The translations under genes and the position numbers were made by a program. A stretch of 24,092 nt of DNA, from positions 1 to 24,092 of the forward strand of contig JBLIOB010000030.1 in the NCBI GenBank assembly GCA_047639575.1, written 5' to 3'. Origin of the DNA: JBLIOB01 sp047639575 (GTDB lineage: Bacteria; Bacteroidota; Bacteroidia; Flavobacteriales_D; Parvicellaceae). Shown piece by piece: positions 6,383 through 15,256 of the stretch. Numbering within the stretch: the first letter of the stretch is position 1; the number at the start of each line of letters is the position of its first letter. The notes beneath the pieces were generated by a model, which did not search any database, had not been told where the DNA came from, and worked only from the letters and a program-made list of their open reading frames with translations.

Positions 6383-7128
6383 AAGTTTTCACCTTCATAT
6401 TATTAATCCTTACTGCTTCCACCATCTGTGCTCAGGAGGATGCCATAAACTTGGCCATATCTTTCTCTAATCATGTTGTGAAAAACGACATCGAAGATGC
6501 AGAATCGTTGTGTAGCGAATTCGGGCGAGAAAATTATTTCGAAAACAGAAAACATATTAAATATTGTCGATTCGAGTTTTTTAATAATGCACATAATTTT
6601 GAAGTAGCTGAGAAGCGCGGTAATGAAGTACGAATAAAATTTAACAGTGGAAGAGACTCGTTAGTTCGAGAAGTTTATGCTCGGAAGTTCAAAACTGGTT
6701 GGAAAATGATCACTAAAATTGAACTCGTTGATATTAAAAATTATTACTTAACTGTAGAATTAGATTCTTCAACCGTTCACCGAGGCTGGAACACCCTAGG
6801 CGCGAGAAAAGTAGATCTCCCTTTCAAACTTCACTTGCTCGCCAACACAGAGGATCTGTATATACTTGGATTGGAACTTCGTGAAGAAGTCCAGCAAAGC
6901 ATTATTGAAAACAGATCAATAATTGGTGATACCATGGCCATTGTTTTAATTCAAGGAAACATAATGCCCTTAGTAATCGGCAATAATTCTCATGGTTCGG
7001 CCGTCATAATGGAGGTGCTTCACGATCCCAAAGCAGTAGCGATGAACACTTATGTTATTGGAGGTAAGTTCACGACTAATGGCGGGAAAAGTGGCAACTT
7101 CAGAATGAAAACCATTCTAAATGAGTAA
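6379..7128 (+). CDS. Secreted protein of unknown function between gmk and nadD
   Basis: I do not recognise this 249-residue protein. It starts with a clear Sec signal peptide (KVFTFILLILTASTICAQ, cleavage around CAQ-ED), so it is exported. The first mature part (about 20-115), an acidic helix-rich stretch with a strand ending RKFKTGWKMITKIEL, has the look of a small NTF2-like or DUF4783-like fold; this is a weak impression. The remainder (115-249) is beta-rich. The start is a TTG that overlaps the gmk stop (TTGA), and no ATG exists before the signal peptide. The end overlaps nadD by 8 bases. Both overlaps imply translational coupling within the operon. Confidence 0.8.
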   Translation: MKVFTFILLILTASTICAQEDAINLAISFSNHVVKNDIEDAESLCSEFGRENYFENRKHIKYCRFEFFNNAHNFEVAEKRGNEVRIKFNSGRDSLVREVYARKFKTGWKMITKIELVDIKNYYLTVELDSSTVHRGWNTLGARKVDLPFKLHLLANTEDLYILGLELREEVQQSIIENRSIIGDTMAIVLIQGNIMPLVIGNNSHGSAVIMEVLHDPKAVAMNTYVIGGKFTTNGGKSGNFRMKTILNE

Positions 7129-7726
7129 AAAAATTGGTCTGTTTTTTGGCTCTTTCAACCCAATTCATGTTGGACATTTAATTATTGCAAATCACTTAGT
7201 TCAAGAAGATGAGCTCGATGAAGTTTGGTTTATAGTTACCCCTCAGAATCCACATAAAGAGAAGAAATCTTTACTCAAAGATTTACATCGGCTATACATG
7301 GTGAATTTGGCCGTTGAAGACAACAGAAAACTAATTGCATCTGACATCGAGTTTAAGCTCCCTCAGCCATCTTACACGGTTACAACTTTATTACATTTGA
7401 GGGAAAAATATCCAGACTACCATTTTTCACTGATTATGGGCGAGGACAACTTGAGATCTTTCCACAAATGGAAGAACTACGAAGAAATCATCAAACATCA
7501 TCGAGTTTTTGTGTACCCAAGAATACTAACCACGCAAGAGTTGGAAAATGCACCAGAAAAAAGTGCTTTACTTGAACATCCTAAATTTATAATGGTTGAT
7601 GCTCCACTAATGAAAATATCAGCAAGTCACATTAGAGGCTCCATTAAAGAAGGCAAAGATGTTCGGTACTTGCTTACCGAACCAGTTGCAAAGTACTGCG
7701 AAGAGATGCGGTTTTACGCAGATTAA
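7121..7726 (+). CDS. nadD: Nicotinate-nucleotide adenylyltransferase
   Basis: NadD adenylates nicotinic acid mononucleotide to deamido-NAD in NAD synthesis. The nucleotidyltransferase signature GSFNPIHVGH is at residues 10-19 and the second motif ISASHIR at 166-172. In between are TPQNPHKEK and the MGEDNLRSFHKW region, which are diagnostic for NadD. The 201-residue length is normal. It is the last gene of the yicC operon and overlaps the preceding secreted-protein gene by 8 bases. The following 165 bases (7727-7891) contain no gene. Confidence 0.95.
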   Translation: MSKKIGLFFGSFNPIHVGHLIIANHLVQEDELDEVWFIVTPQNPHKEKKSLLKDLHRLYMVNLAVEDNRKLIASDIEFKLPQPSYTVTTLLHLREKYPDYHFSLIMGEDNLRSFHKWKNYEEIIKHHRVFVYPRILTTQELENAPEKSALLEHPKFIMVDAPLMKISASHIRGSIKEGKDVRYLLTEPVAKYCEEMRFYAD

Positions 7727-7891
7727 AATCGTTTTCCAGGCATATCGGCAATACTTACATTAAACAACACCTAATTATCAGAATCAATCTCGATAGAGTC
7801 TCAGAATCTATTTAAATGGAAAGTGCTCTCATCACTTTCTTTTCATCCAATAGCTTCCTAAAGACTTAACTTATTCGTAATTTCACGAGCA

Positions 7892-9478
7892 GTGAGTTTC
7901 CTCAGTTATAGAACCCCCCCGAAAGTTGAAGACAAGTCTGCTCTTGATTTAAAAAAAGAGCAAGCCGCAAATGGTGTACAACACATTGGAAAGGATTGGA
8001 TTAGACAAAATTCAAAAGGGATTTGGGAATTAAAATTATCTGGAAGTCCATTTGAAATTGGATCGAAATATGGCATTTTAGCCAAAGAACAAATCCATAT
8101 TCAAGAAGAAATTTTCGTAACAGAATTTTCTAAAGCGGTTCCAGGAAAAGTAAAACAGTTCTTCCTTAAACATCTTGTTGGTTGGTTCAATCGTAAATTA
8201 GATCGAAACATTCCAAATGAGTATCTAAAAGAAATGTACGGAGTAAGTCAAGCGTACTCTACAGAATTTAACTTTATTGCGCCTCGGTACATGAGGGTTT
8301 TAAATTATCATGCTGCACACGACATTGGTCACGCACTTAACGATTATCAATTAGTTGGTTGCAGCTCGTTTTCTGTAAAGGGTGCAAAAACCGAGAATGG
8401 AAATTTATTAATAGGAAGGAATTTTGATTTTTATATGGGCGATGAATTTGCCAAGCAAAAAGTTGTTTCCTTTATTACTCCGAATTCTGGTCATCCTTTT
8501 GCAAGTTTCTCATGGCCTGGCTTTTTAGGTGTGGTTTCTGGAATGAATGTAAAAGGTTTAACGGTTTCTCTTAATGCAGCAAAATCTGTTCTTCCAACTT
8601 CTTCAAAAGATCCAATATCAGTAGTAGCCAGAGAGATACTACAGTATGCTTCTACTATAGATGAAGCCGTTGAAATTGCTACAAAACGAAAGGTATTTGT
8701 ATCCGAAGCTATAATGGTTTCAAGTGCTCAAGAAAACGAAACGGCTCTAATAGAAAAGTCTCCTAAAGAGATGGATGTGTATAGATCAGGAACGGATCAG
8801 ACAGTTTGTGCTAATCATTTTCAAAGTGATTTATTTAAAACTGCAGAATCAAATTTAGAAAACATCGAAAAAAGCGATTCCAATTTTCGACACCTACGCA
8901 TGGAAAAGCTACTTGAAAAAAGTCGGTTCGACTTTAATGATATTGCTCAAGTACTCAGAGATAGAAGTGAAGGAGAAGGTCTTGGTCATGGTAACCCAAG
9001 AGCGATCAATCAACTTTTAGCACATCATTCTATAATATTTCAGCCGGCTGACCTTAAAATGTGGGTTACAACGGCTCCTTGGCAATTGGGCGAGTATATC
9101 TGTTATGACTTGAATACCATATTTGCGACCGATCAATTACCAGAAACAGATTTGCATCAAAAGGAATTTTCGATTCCAAGCGATTCGTTTTTAGATAGTG
9201 ATGAATACGATCAGTTTTTAGTGTTTAAAAAACACAAGAAGGCCATTAATGATTTCCTCAATTACAGCGAGCCGCTCGAAATGACTCCAGATAAAATTGA
9301 TGAGTTTATTCAATCTAATTCTGAGTACTATGAAACTTACATGATGCTTGGTTTGTTCTTTAAAAAAGCAAAACAGAGAGAGAATGCCAAAAAGTACTTC
9401 CAAATGGCGTTAGAAAAAACCGTTGCAAGTATCGAGGAAGAAGAGAAAATATTAGCTTTAATTAAGAAATGCAAATAG
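7892..9478 (+). CDS. C45-type NTN hydrolase / acyl-CoA:6-APA acyltransferase-like protein
   Basis: The 528-residue protein matches the C45 peptidase / acyltransferase (NTN-hydrolase) family found in Bacteroidota polyene clusters. The likely nucleophile is Cys157 in LVGCSSF, followed by a typical GNLLIGRNFDF motif and, later, VCANHFQSD. The C-terminal 60-70 residues look like a TPR pair (YYETYMMLGLFFKKAKQREN, then AKKYFQMALEK). The role is inferred as amide or ester acyl transfer or release on a polyene product. The start is a GTG at 7892; a stop at 7859 bounds the frame and there is no ATG before conserved sequence. As I recall the family, homologues usually carry an N-terminal membrane anchor, which this one lacks. 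A TAATTTCAC box 13 bases upstream could be a promoter of a nearly leaderless mRNA. It overlaps the next gene by 10 bases. Confidence 0.82.
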   Translation: MSFLSYRTPPKVEDKSALDLKKEQAANGVQHIGKDWIRQNSKGIWELKLSGSPFEIGSKYGILAKEQIHIQEEIFVTEFSKAVPGKVKQFFLKHLVGWFNRKLDRNIPNEYLKEMYGVSQAYSTEFNFIAPRYMRVLNYHAAHDIGHALNDYQLVGCSSFSVKGAKTENGNLLIGRNFDFYMGDEFAKQKVVSFITPNSGHPFASFSWPGFLGVVSGMNVKGLTVSLNAAKSVLPTSSKDPISVVAREILQYASTIDEAVEIATKRKVFVSEAIMVSSAQENETALIEKSPKEMDVYRSGTDQTVCANHFQSDLFKTAESNLENIEKSDSNFRHLRMEKLLEKSRFDFNDIAQVLRDRSEGEGLGHGNPRAINQLLAHHSIIFQPADLKMWVTTAPWQLGEYICYDLNTIFATDQLPETDLHQKEFSIPSDSFLDSDEYDQFLVFKKHKKAINDFLNYSEPLEMTPDKIDEFIQSNSEYYETYMMLGLFFKKAKQRENAKKYFQMALEKTVASIEEEEKILALIKKCK

Positions 9479-10737
9479 CTGCTAAAATAAGTCAGGCACT
9501 AATTGATGCCGTAAAATATGCCTCGCAGCACTCCCCTTATTACAGAGAAAAGTTGGGCGAAGTGAACTTTGATCAATTTGGAATTGACGAATTTCAGAAA
9601 ATTGCGTTTACTACAAAAGATGATCTTGCAGCTAATAATGAATTATTTCGTTCTATAAAACAACAGCAAGTTTTTGATATCGTTACCACATCAGGCACTA
9701 CAGGCAATCCAGTTTCTTTTTACTTATCTCTTAACGACATGGATCGCTTGGCAGATAATGAAGCAAGATCTCTGGCTTTAACGGGTGCAACTTCAGATGA
9801 TCGTTTTCAGCTAATGACAACCATGAATAAGCAGTTCATGGCCGGACTAGCCTACTACGAGGGAATTAAAAAATTAGGTGGAGGGATTCTTAGAGTTGGA
9901 CCGGGGTCTATTAAAAACCAGTGGGATACTATTTTACAACACAAGCCTACTTACCTTATTGCCATTCCGTCTTTTGTCCCTTTGCTTATAAATGAAGCGG
10001 AAAAAATGGGAATCGATTATCAAAATTGTTCTGTTAAATCCATCGTATGTATTGGCGAACCTATTCGAGATCCTGAATTAAATCCGAACGCACTTCATTT
10101 AAGAATATCCGAGAAATGGGATGTTAACTTGTATTCAACATATGCGAGTACCGAAATGGCGACTGCCTATACTGAGTGCAAAGAACACAAAGGCTGCCAT
10201 GAACTCTCTGACTTAATTTATACTGAGGTGCTTGACGATCAAGGAAACCCTGTTGCGAACGCAGAGTCAGGCGAAGTTGTAATTACGCCCTTAGGAGTTG
10301 AAGCAATGCCTCTTGTCCGTTATAAAACAGGAGATATATGCAAAGTCTTTTATGACAAATGTTCGTGCGGAAACCCTTCGTTGCGACTTGGCCCAATAAC
10401 AGGACGAAAAGATCATCGAATTAAGTATAAAGGCACCACGATTTATCCAAGAACGATTCAATTATTCTTGGCGCAACAAGAAGTCTGGCCATATAGTATC
10501 ATTATTGATTCTAATGAAGAAGGAAACGATAATGTTACCATTCTTTGCACCAATAGAGTTGACCCAGATGAATTGAAAGAGGCCATGCAAAATGCACTTT
10601 CTGTTTCTCCAGAAATTCGATTAATCTCAAATGAAGCGATCGTTAAAGTACTTAATTGGAAAAGCAGCCGAAAGCCAAAACTAGTAGTAGACATTCGAAA
10701 TAATCAAGAAGCAAAAGGGTTTATCGGATCGTTATAA
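9469..10737 (+). CDS. PaaK-like adenylate-forming ligase (aryl acid activation)
   Basis: This 422-residue phenylacetate-CoA ligase-type enzyme carries the AMP-binding P-loop TSGTTGNP (74-81), the A5 motif STYASTEM (223-230) and A7 YKTGD (285-289). Its Cys/His set (C237, H240, C243, H244, C298, C300) resembles the zinc site of PaaK relatives. Such ligases occur in flexirubin/aryl-polyene clusters, where they are thought to activate the aromatic starter acid made by the ammonia-lyase as an acyl adenylate for transfer to CoA or ACP. Substrate cannot be read from sequence. The gene is coupled to the C45 gene and ends only 8 bases from the end of the convergent main operon. Confidence 0.85.
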   Translation: MQIAAKISQALIDAVKYASQHSPYYREKLGEVNFDQFGIDEFQKIAFTTKDDLAANNELFRSIKQQQVFDIVTTSGTTGNPVSFYLSLNDMDRLADNEARSLALTGATSDDRFQLMTTMNKQFMAGLAYYEGIKKLGGGILRVGPGSIKNQWDTILQHKPTYLIAIPSFVPLLINEAEKMGIDYQNCSVKSIVCIGEPIRDPELNPNALHLRISEKWDVNLYSTYASTEMATAYTECKEHKGCHELSDLIYTEVLDDQGNPVANAESGEVVITPLGVEAMPLVRYKTGDICKVFYDKCSCGNPSLRLGPITGRKDHRIKYKGTTIYPRTIQLFLAQQEVWPYSIIIDSNEEGNDNVTILCTNRVDPDELKEAMQNALSVSPEIRLISNEAIVKVLNWKSSRKPKLVVDIRNNQEAKGFIGSL

Positions 10738-10745
10738 TTACGGAA

Positions 10746-11462
10746 CTAGTTCTTCCCTTTAATCCAACGTCTCGGTATGTAGTAACAAATGCCTATAGTG
10801 ACCAAGTAAGTGTTTAAAAAACTGATCAACGTAAAGTCCTTAAATGGCTTGAAATGAGTGATCCGATCTTCTGGATAATCTACGGCTATTTTCACAGGAA
10901 GGAATTCGACTCCCCTCCACGCTAATTTCACAATTGACTCTACTTCAAACCCAAATCGCTTCGTTAGGTAGCGTCTTTTTAAAACTGGATTTAGAGGGTA
11001 TGATCTAAATCCCGTTTGAGTATCTGGAAGTTTTATTCCCGTTTCTAGATGAAACCAGAAATTGCTAAACTTATTCCCAAAAGAGCTTTTACTCGGTGCC
11101 CCCGCTGCTTCAAGGTCTCGTGAACCCATTAATACTTTTCCTGGATGCTGATTTTGCATCTCGAGCATTTTTTGGATGTCATTCGGATCATGTTGACCAT
11201 CAGAATCAATGGTGATAACGGTATCGAAACCATTTTCTTTTGCTTTTCTAAAACCAGTCATCAATGCAAAACCTTTACCCTTGTTTACATCATATGAAAC
11301 AATTTCGACATGATCCTTAAATGGTTCAATAATGTCCAATGTTTCGTCTGTAGAACCATCATTTACGATAAGTACAGGTAATCCTTGTTTAAGAACTCCT
11401 TCAATTACTTTATAAATCTTGGGGGCGTTATTGTACGTTGGTATGAGAACACAAGTTTTCAC
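10746..11462 (-). CDS. Family 2 glycosyltransferase
   Basis: The 238-residue GT2 enzyme has LIPTYNN at the N-terminus, IVNDGSTD (32-39) and the DxD-type metal/nucleotide-sugar motif IDSDGQHDP (85-93), followed by a TQTGFRSYP acceptor-side segment. It resembles dolichyl-phosphate-mannose-synthase-like transferases. GT2 genes of this kind occur at the ends of aryl-polyene and flexirubin clusters and could glycosylate the lipid or its carrier; the substrate is unknown. The start is a GTG immediately after the stop of the upstream dehydratase (no gap). It is the last gene of the long operon. Confidence 0.85.
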   Translation of the reverse strand: MKTCVLIPTYNNAPKIYKVIEGVLKQGLPVLIVNDGSTDETLDIIEPFKDHVEIVSYDVNKGKGFALMTGFRKAKENGFDTVITIDSDGQHDPNDIQKMLEMQNQHPGKVLMGSRDLEAAGAPSKSSFGNKFSNFWFHLETGIKLPDTQTGFRSYPLNPVLKRRYLTKRFGFEVESIVKLAWRGVEFLPVKIAVDYPEDRITHFKPFKDFTLISFLNTYLVTIGICYYIPRRWIKGKN

Positions 11463-11822
11463 CTATGAAAAAGTGCCTTGGTATTTTACATAAACTTGGC
11501 TTTCATCTTCAATCACACTTGAAGCATTTAACTCACCATCTACCTCTTTTACATTGATCACTGCGACCACATTAGGCACAACATTCGGATTGTGGATTGC
11601 GGTAAACTTACATTTACGAACTTCCTTGATTTGAGCACCATCAAAATGATCTTCAACTAAATCATTGATCGACTGTACCAAACAAACACCCGGTGTAATA
11701 GGATTCCCTGGGAAATGACCTTTATACAAATCATGTTCAGCATGAAACGTAAGCTCAGCCCTAATTCCAGTCTCCGTTTTGGTGACTGATTGTTTTGTGT
11801 AAAAAGTTCTGTCAGTGCTCAT
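11463..11822 (-). CDS. Hotdog-fold 3-hydroxyacyl-ACP dehydratase (ApeI/FabZ-like)
   Basis: This 119-residue single hotdog domain has the FabZ/FabA active-site signature HFPGNPITPGV with catalytic His36. The acidic residue usually found a few positions later in FabZ appears to be Gln50 (PGVCLVQSIND), as far as can be judged by eye, so it belongs to the divergent ApeI-like branch. It would dehydrate 3-hydroxyacyl-ACP to the 2-enoyl form during polyene extension. It overlaps the LolA-like gene by four bases (ATGA) and abuts the glycosyltransferase gene. Confidence 0.82.
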   Translation of the reverse strand: MSTDRTFYTKQSVTKTETGIRAELTFHAEHDLYKGHFPGNPITPGVCLVQSINDLVEDHFDGAQIKEVRKCKFTAIHNPNVVPNVVAVINVKEVDGELNASSVIEDESQVYVKYQGTFS

Positions 11823-12433
11823 TTTAGCAAAAATAATGATTCTTTCAACACAATGTTCCTCTGCATGTTCGAAAATGAGTAAACTGTTGAATTTCCGTTC
11901 GGCTGTTCGATACTAAACCTTGTTACATCATGGGAATTATCAAACCAGATTATTATTTCAGAAACATGCTTTTTAAGTATTCCTGAAGCGGGGGTTAATG
12001 TCACCAGAATTAACTGATCATTTAACTCCAAACTCTTATTGAATTCTTTACCGATCAAGGCTTCTCCGTTGACTGATTTAAATATAAAGTCACGCACTTT
12101 TTTCATGGCAATCCCACTTTTTTCTATCGGTGAATTGCCTGCCTTAGTGTAAACATTCTTTCCATTAACTACCATTTTCCATGGTTTTGATCCGATTATC
12201 TCGTACCGCAGTTTATCTGGATTTTCAAGATTGATTTTTCCTTCTTGTTTGATAGGGTTCTGCAATCCTTTGATATTCTTAACCAAGTTAAAATCCATTG
12301 ACTGACTTTTGAGCGTCTTCGCTCTTTTGGTTAATAGGTTCAAAACAGAATCGGCTTGCGCTGAATTTAATTTTTGCGCATTGGCTTGGACCCCAATTAT
12401 CAAACAAATCGATATGACTATTATTCTAAGCAT
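11819..12433 (-). CDS. LolA-like outer membrane lipoprotein carrier
   Basis: The 204-residue periplasmic protein has a Sec signal peptide (LRIIVISICLIIGVQANAQ). Its LolA-type body includes GKINLENPDKLRYEI, KMVVNGKNVYTKAGN, and repeated strands ending at FSIEQPNGNSTVYSFSNMQ. LolA shuttles lipoproteins across the periplasm. Dedicated paralogues in aryl-polyene clusters are proposed to carry the polyene lipid from an MMPL exporter to the outer membrane. It overlaps the deacetylase gene by eight bases (ATGCTTAG) and the dehydratase gene by four. Confidence 0.82.
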   Translation of the reverse strand: MLRIIVISICLIIGVQANAQKLNSAQADSVLNLLTKRAKTLKSQSMDFNLVKNIKGLQNPIKQEGKINLENPDKLRYEIIGSKPWKMVVNGKNVYTKAGNSPIEKSGIAMKKVRDFIFKSVNGEALIGKEFNKSLELNDQLILVTLTPASGILKKHVSEIIIWFDNSHDVTRFSIEQPNGNSTVYSFSNMQRNIVLKESLFLLK

Positions 12434-13184
12434 AAGCTTTCAACTCTTCCTGTAAAGACACAATTTCTATGCCTAGTTCTGCAGTTCTAGTAATTAGCTT
12501 ATCTAGAACTTCTAAGCTATTTAAGTTCGTGTCGTGAAAAAGGACAATTGCTCCGCTTAGTTCTTTCTTAAATAGGTTCCTTCCAATTATACCTGAATCT
12601 TGCTGAACGCCATCGTGTGTGCGGATGGTCCAACCAATTGATTGAACCCCCATTTTCTTAATTGCCTTCGCTAAAGTTGGAGTGGTTACTCCAAATGGAG
12701 GTCTAAATAACAATGGCTTCTTTCCTGTTGTTTGTTCTATCAATTCTGAGCAACGTGTCATGTCTTTTTGGACGCGGTTTTTACCTCTGGAAGCAAACAT
12801 ATAATCGTGAGCATAGGAATGATTCCCAATTGTATGTCCTTCTGAAACTATCCGTTTTAGCACATCTTCATTTCCCGCAATGTTTTTACCAATAACAAAA
12901 AAAGTAGCCGGAACATTCTTTGATTTTAGGTAGTCTAAAAACTTCTCCGTCTGTTCCGATGGACCGTCATCAAATGTAATAGCCAGCTTACCTTTTGGAA
13001 GATGTGAGGTTGATTTAAGAAAGAAATTGGCTCTAATATTAGCACTTCCCCAGGCGATTATAATCAGATAAACGGTTGCTATACCTAATACTACCAATTG
13101 AAAACTAATGTGGTTCGTATAAATAGCAAGCGCCATCCCTCCTAGAATTAAAATGGCAAAAACGGTATTCAGAATATTAGACAT
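12426..13184 (-). CDS. Membrane-anchored NodB-type polysaccharide deacetylase
   Basis: The 252-residue protein has two N-terminal membrane helices (about 4-22 and 28-46) and then a NodB carbohydrate esterase 4 domain. Metal and catalytic motifs are complete: TFDDGP (70-75), HSYAH (122-126), RPPFG (161-165) and a late LFHDT. CE4 enzymes remove acetyl groups from N-acetylglucosamine-containing glycans. In this cluster it could deacetylate a sugar on the lipid or trim the cell wall, which is inference only. It overlaps the upstream KS-like gene by eight bases (ATGTCTAA). Confidence 0.85.
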   Translation of the reverse strand: MSNILNTVFAILILGGMALAIYTNHISFQLVVLGIATVYLIIIAWGSANIRANFFLKSTSHLPKGKLAITFDDGPSEQTEKFLDYLKSKNVPATFFVIGKNIAGNEDVLKRIVSEGHTIGNHSYAHDYMFASRGKNRVQKDMTRCSELIEQTTGKKPLLFRPPFGVTTPTLAKAIKKMGVQSIGWTIRTHDGVQQDSGIIGRNLFKKELSGAIVLFHDTNLNSLEVLDKLITRTAELGIEIVSLQEELKAYA

Positions 13185-14070
13185 GCTTGAGCAAAGTTAG
13201 CCCAATTTGATTTTCTCTTATTGTATTGACAACTAGCACTCTTTTCAGACCACTTTTTAATTTTTGAATTCCAAATTCGATTCCAAATCCGGAGTTCGTA
13301 AAATAAGCTCCACAATAATTTTGATAATTAAGCTGTTCACCAGCTCCATCTACCGCAGTTCCATTATTCAGAACAAGATCTACGTCCGTAAGGTCTATCT
13401 CATTTTGACCAAGAAAATCTACTACTGTTGTTGTTAGTTGCTGTTTTGGAATGTAAAATGCACCAACGTCCTCTAATTCTATGGAAGAAGGGGTACTTGA
13501 AATTGCAAGAAAAGTTGATCCTTCTCCAATTTCAACACCTTTCATATTTGGCGCTTGGTCCATTAATATTTGTAGCCAATCAATTTTTTCATCTACAGCA
13601 CCTACCAAGTACCAACCTTGGTCTGGTTGCAAATAAGCATCCAATAATGCATTTTCCAGACATGCGCCTACGTTAGCATGAGTTATGTTGTATCCATGAC
13701 ATTTCATATGCAATCCTAATTGTCCTGCAATAGTATTGTGGGTTGAATGTATAAAAGGCGTTGGTGACGGACTGTCAAAAGCATTCACGTCTACCATAAA
13801 TTTTCTTGTGTCTTCTAAACATCCGAGTCCAGTAGCAATTATTATTCCGGCCATCTCATCCGCGGTCATTTCACTTTTGCAAAATTGAGCACAAGCCAAA
13901 GACATTTTCAAAACCTTACTCAATCTTCTCAATTGAACACCTTGGATATGTTCTTTGAAATTAGGAAGTTCTAATCCACTGGAATTTGAAGAAAGATCAT
14001 TTACCCAATCATTTTGATTCGGCAGGGCATTTTGCCGATTGATACCTGAATATGAATTGATGTACTTCAT
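13177..14070 (-). CDS. Degenerate ketosynthase-like protein (possible chain-length-factor partner)
   Basis: This 297-residue thiolase-fold protein resembles the beta-ketoacyl synthase N-terminal family of flexirubin/polyene clusters. Recognisable parts are RRLSKVLKMSLACAQ, IIIATGLGCLEDT, then PTPFIHSTHNTIAGQLGLH. The nucleophile position still has a Cys (Cys137, VGACLENAL). The first catalytic His appears replaced by Asn (LNNGTAV, about 235) and the second is missing (AYFTNSGFGIEFG replaces the usual GHT-x-GA-x-G). It is also about 100 residues shorter than a normal KS. It starts one base after the stop of an intact KS, so a KS/chain-length-factor-like heterodimer is plausible. Confidence 0.75.
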   Translation of the reverse strand: MKYINSYSGINRQNALPNQNDWVNDLSSNSSGLELPNFKEHIQGVQLRRLSKVLKMSLACAQFCKSEMTADEMAGIIIATGLGCLEDTRKFMVDVNAFDSPSPTPFIHSTHNTIAGQLGLHMKCHGYNITHANVGACLENALLDAYLQPDQGWYLVGAVDEKIDWLQILMDQAPNMKGVEIGEGSTFLAISSTPSSIELEDVGAFYIPKQQLTTTVVDFLGQNEIDLTDVDLVLNNGTAVDGAGEQLNYQNYCGAYFTNSGFGIEFGIQKLKSGLKRVLVVNTIRENQIGLTLLKHV

Positions 14071-14071
14071 A

Positions 14072-15256
14072 CTATGCGTTAGAAATAATTAGGGTTGTTT
14101 GGTTTCCACCAAACCCAAAAGAGTTAGAAAGCACATGTTTAACCGGACTTGAATTAGAATGGTCTTGACTACTGGTCAAGGCCCTAAACGATTCATTTAA
14201 ATGATTCTTAATATTTAATGACGGAAAAGCTTTGTTATTCTGGATTGCCAATATCGCATATACTGCTTCAATTGCTCCAGAAGCACCAAGTGTATGTCCA
14301 GTGTATGATTTAGTTGACGCGAAAGATGGAATTTCATCATTGAAAACGTTCCTTAAAGCAGTTAATTCAACCTCATCATTGTTTTCTGTTGACGTGCCAT
14401 GTGTGTTTACATAATCAATGTCATCAGCACTAAGTTGGGCGTCTTTGAGTGCCGCATTCATGGACATTACTGCACCTTTTCCATCTGGGCTCAACGAAGT
14501 CTGGTGATACGAATCATTCGCAATTCCACAGCCAGAAACTTTAGCCAATATTTCATTACCGGATCTGTTAACACTTTCGGCAGTTTCCAACAATAGATAT
14601 CCTGCTCCTTCGCCTAAATTTAACCCGCTCCTATTAGCGTCAAAAGGCTTACACAACTCAGCATCAAATATCATCAAAGAAGAAAACCCCTTGATTGTGA
14701 ACATGGAAAGTGCGTCAGTTCCGCCAGCGATTACTCTGTCTAATTTGCCAGCTTTCATTAACTGAACAGCCTGTAATATTGAATTTGCACCTGAACTACA
14801 TGCGGTAGAAATCGTATTACAAAACGTAACATTTGGAAGTTCTTTTGCAATGAGCTGGCTAGAAAATCCGCATGGGTGAGAAAGCAATGAATTTAAAGAG
14901 GTAGTTGATTCTTGAGCTAATAGGTTCGTTATAATCTGCTCCGTCAAGTCCATCCCACCAACGCTGTTCCCACTAATCACACCTGTCTTTAAACTGGTGT
15001 CTGTTGGCGTTGAACCCCAGGCTTCCTTGGCGGCTTTTAACCCCAGCAAAGCTGTTCTGCTTGTTTCAAAGTCAAGTTCAAGTTCTTTTTGTAATTCTTG
15101 ATTACTCGAAAGAACTGAACCCAGGAACCTAGAAGGCCCTCCTCTGTAATTTGTAGATCGTATGCCGGTTTTTTCTGCTAGTAGTCCATTCAAGTTCTCA
15201 TTGGTGTTTAAACCAATGGCGCTAACTACCCCAGTTCCAGTAACGAATATTTCCAC
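14072..15256 (-). CDS. Beta-ketoacyl-ACP synthase (FabF-type), intact
   Basis: The 394-residue KS has a complete Cys-His-His triad: Cys153 in STACSSG, His286 in NTHGTST and His321 in YTGHTLGASG. It ends with SNSFGFGGNQ. It condenses acyl-ACP with malonyl-ACP in polyene extension. The start is a GTG that abuts the ACP stop (TAAGTG) with no gap, keeping the N-terminus EIFVTGTGVVSAIG. Its downstream neighbour is a KS-like protein lacking both His residues. Confidence 0.9.
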   Translation of the reverse strand: MEIFVTGTGVVSAIGLNTNENLNGLLAEKTGIRSTNYRGGPSRFLGSVLSSNQELQKELELDFETSRTALLGLKAAKEAWGSTPTDTSLKTGVISGNSVGGMDLTEQIITNLLAQESTTSLNSLLSHPCGFSSQLIAKELPNVTFCNTISTACSSGANSILQAVQLMKAGKLDRVIAGGTDALSMFTIKGFSSLMIFDAELCKPFDANRSGLNLGEGAGYLLLETAESVNRSGNEILAKVSGCGIANDSYHQTSLSPDGKGAVMSMNAALKDAQLSADDIDYVNTHGTSTENNDEVELTALRNVFNDEIPSFASTKSYTGHTLGASGAIEAVYAILAIQNNKAFPSLNIKNHLNESFRALTSSQDHSNSSPVKHVLSNSFGFGGNQTTLIISNA

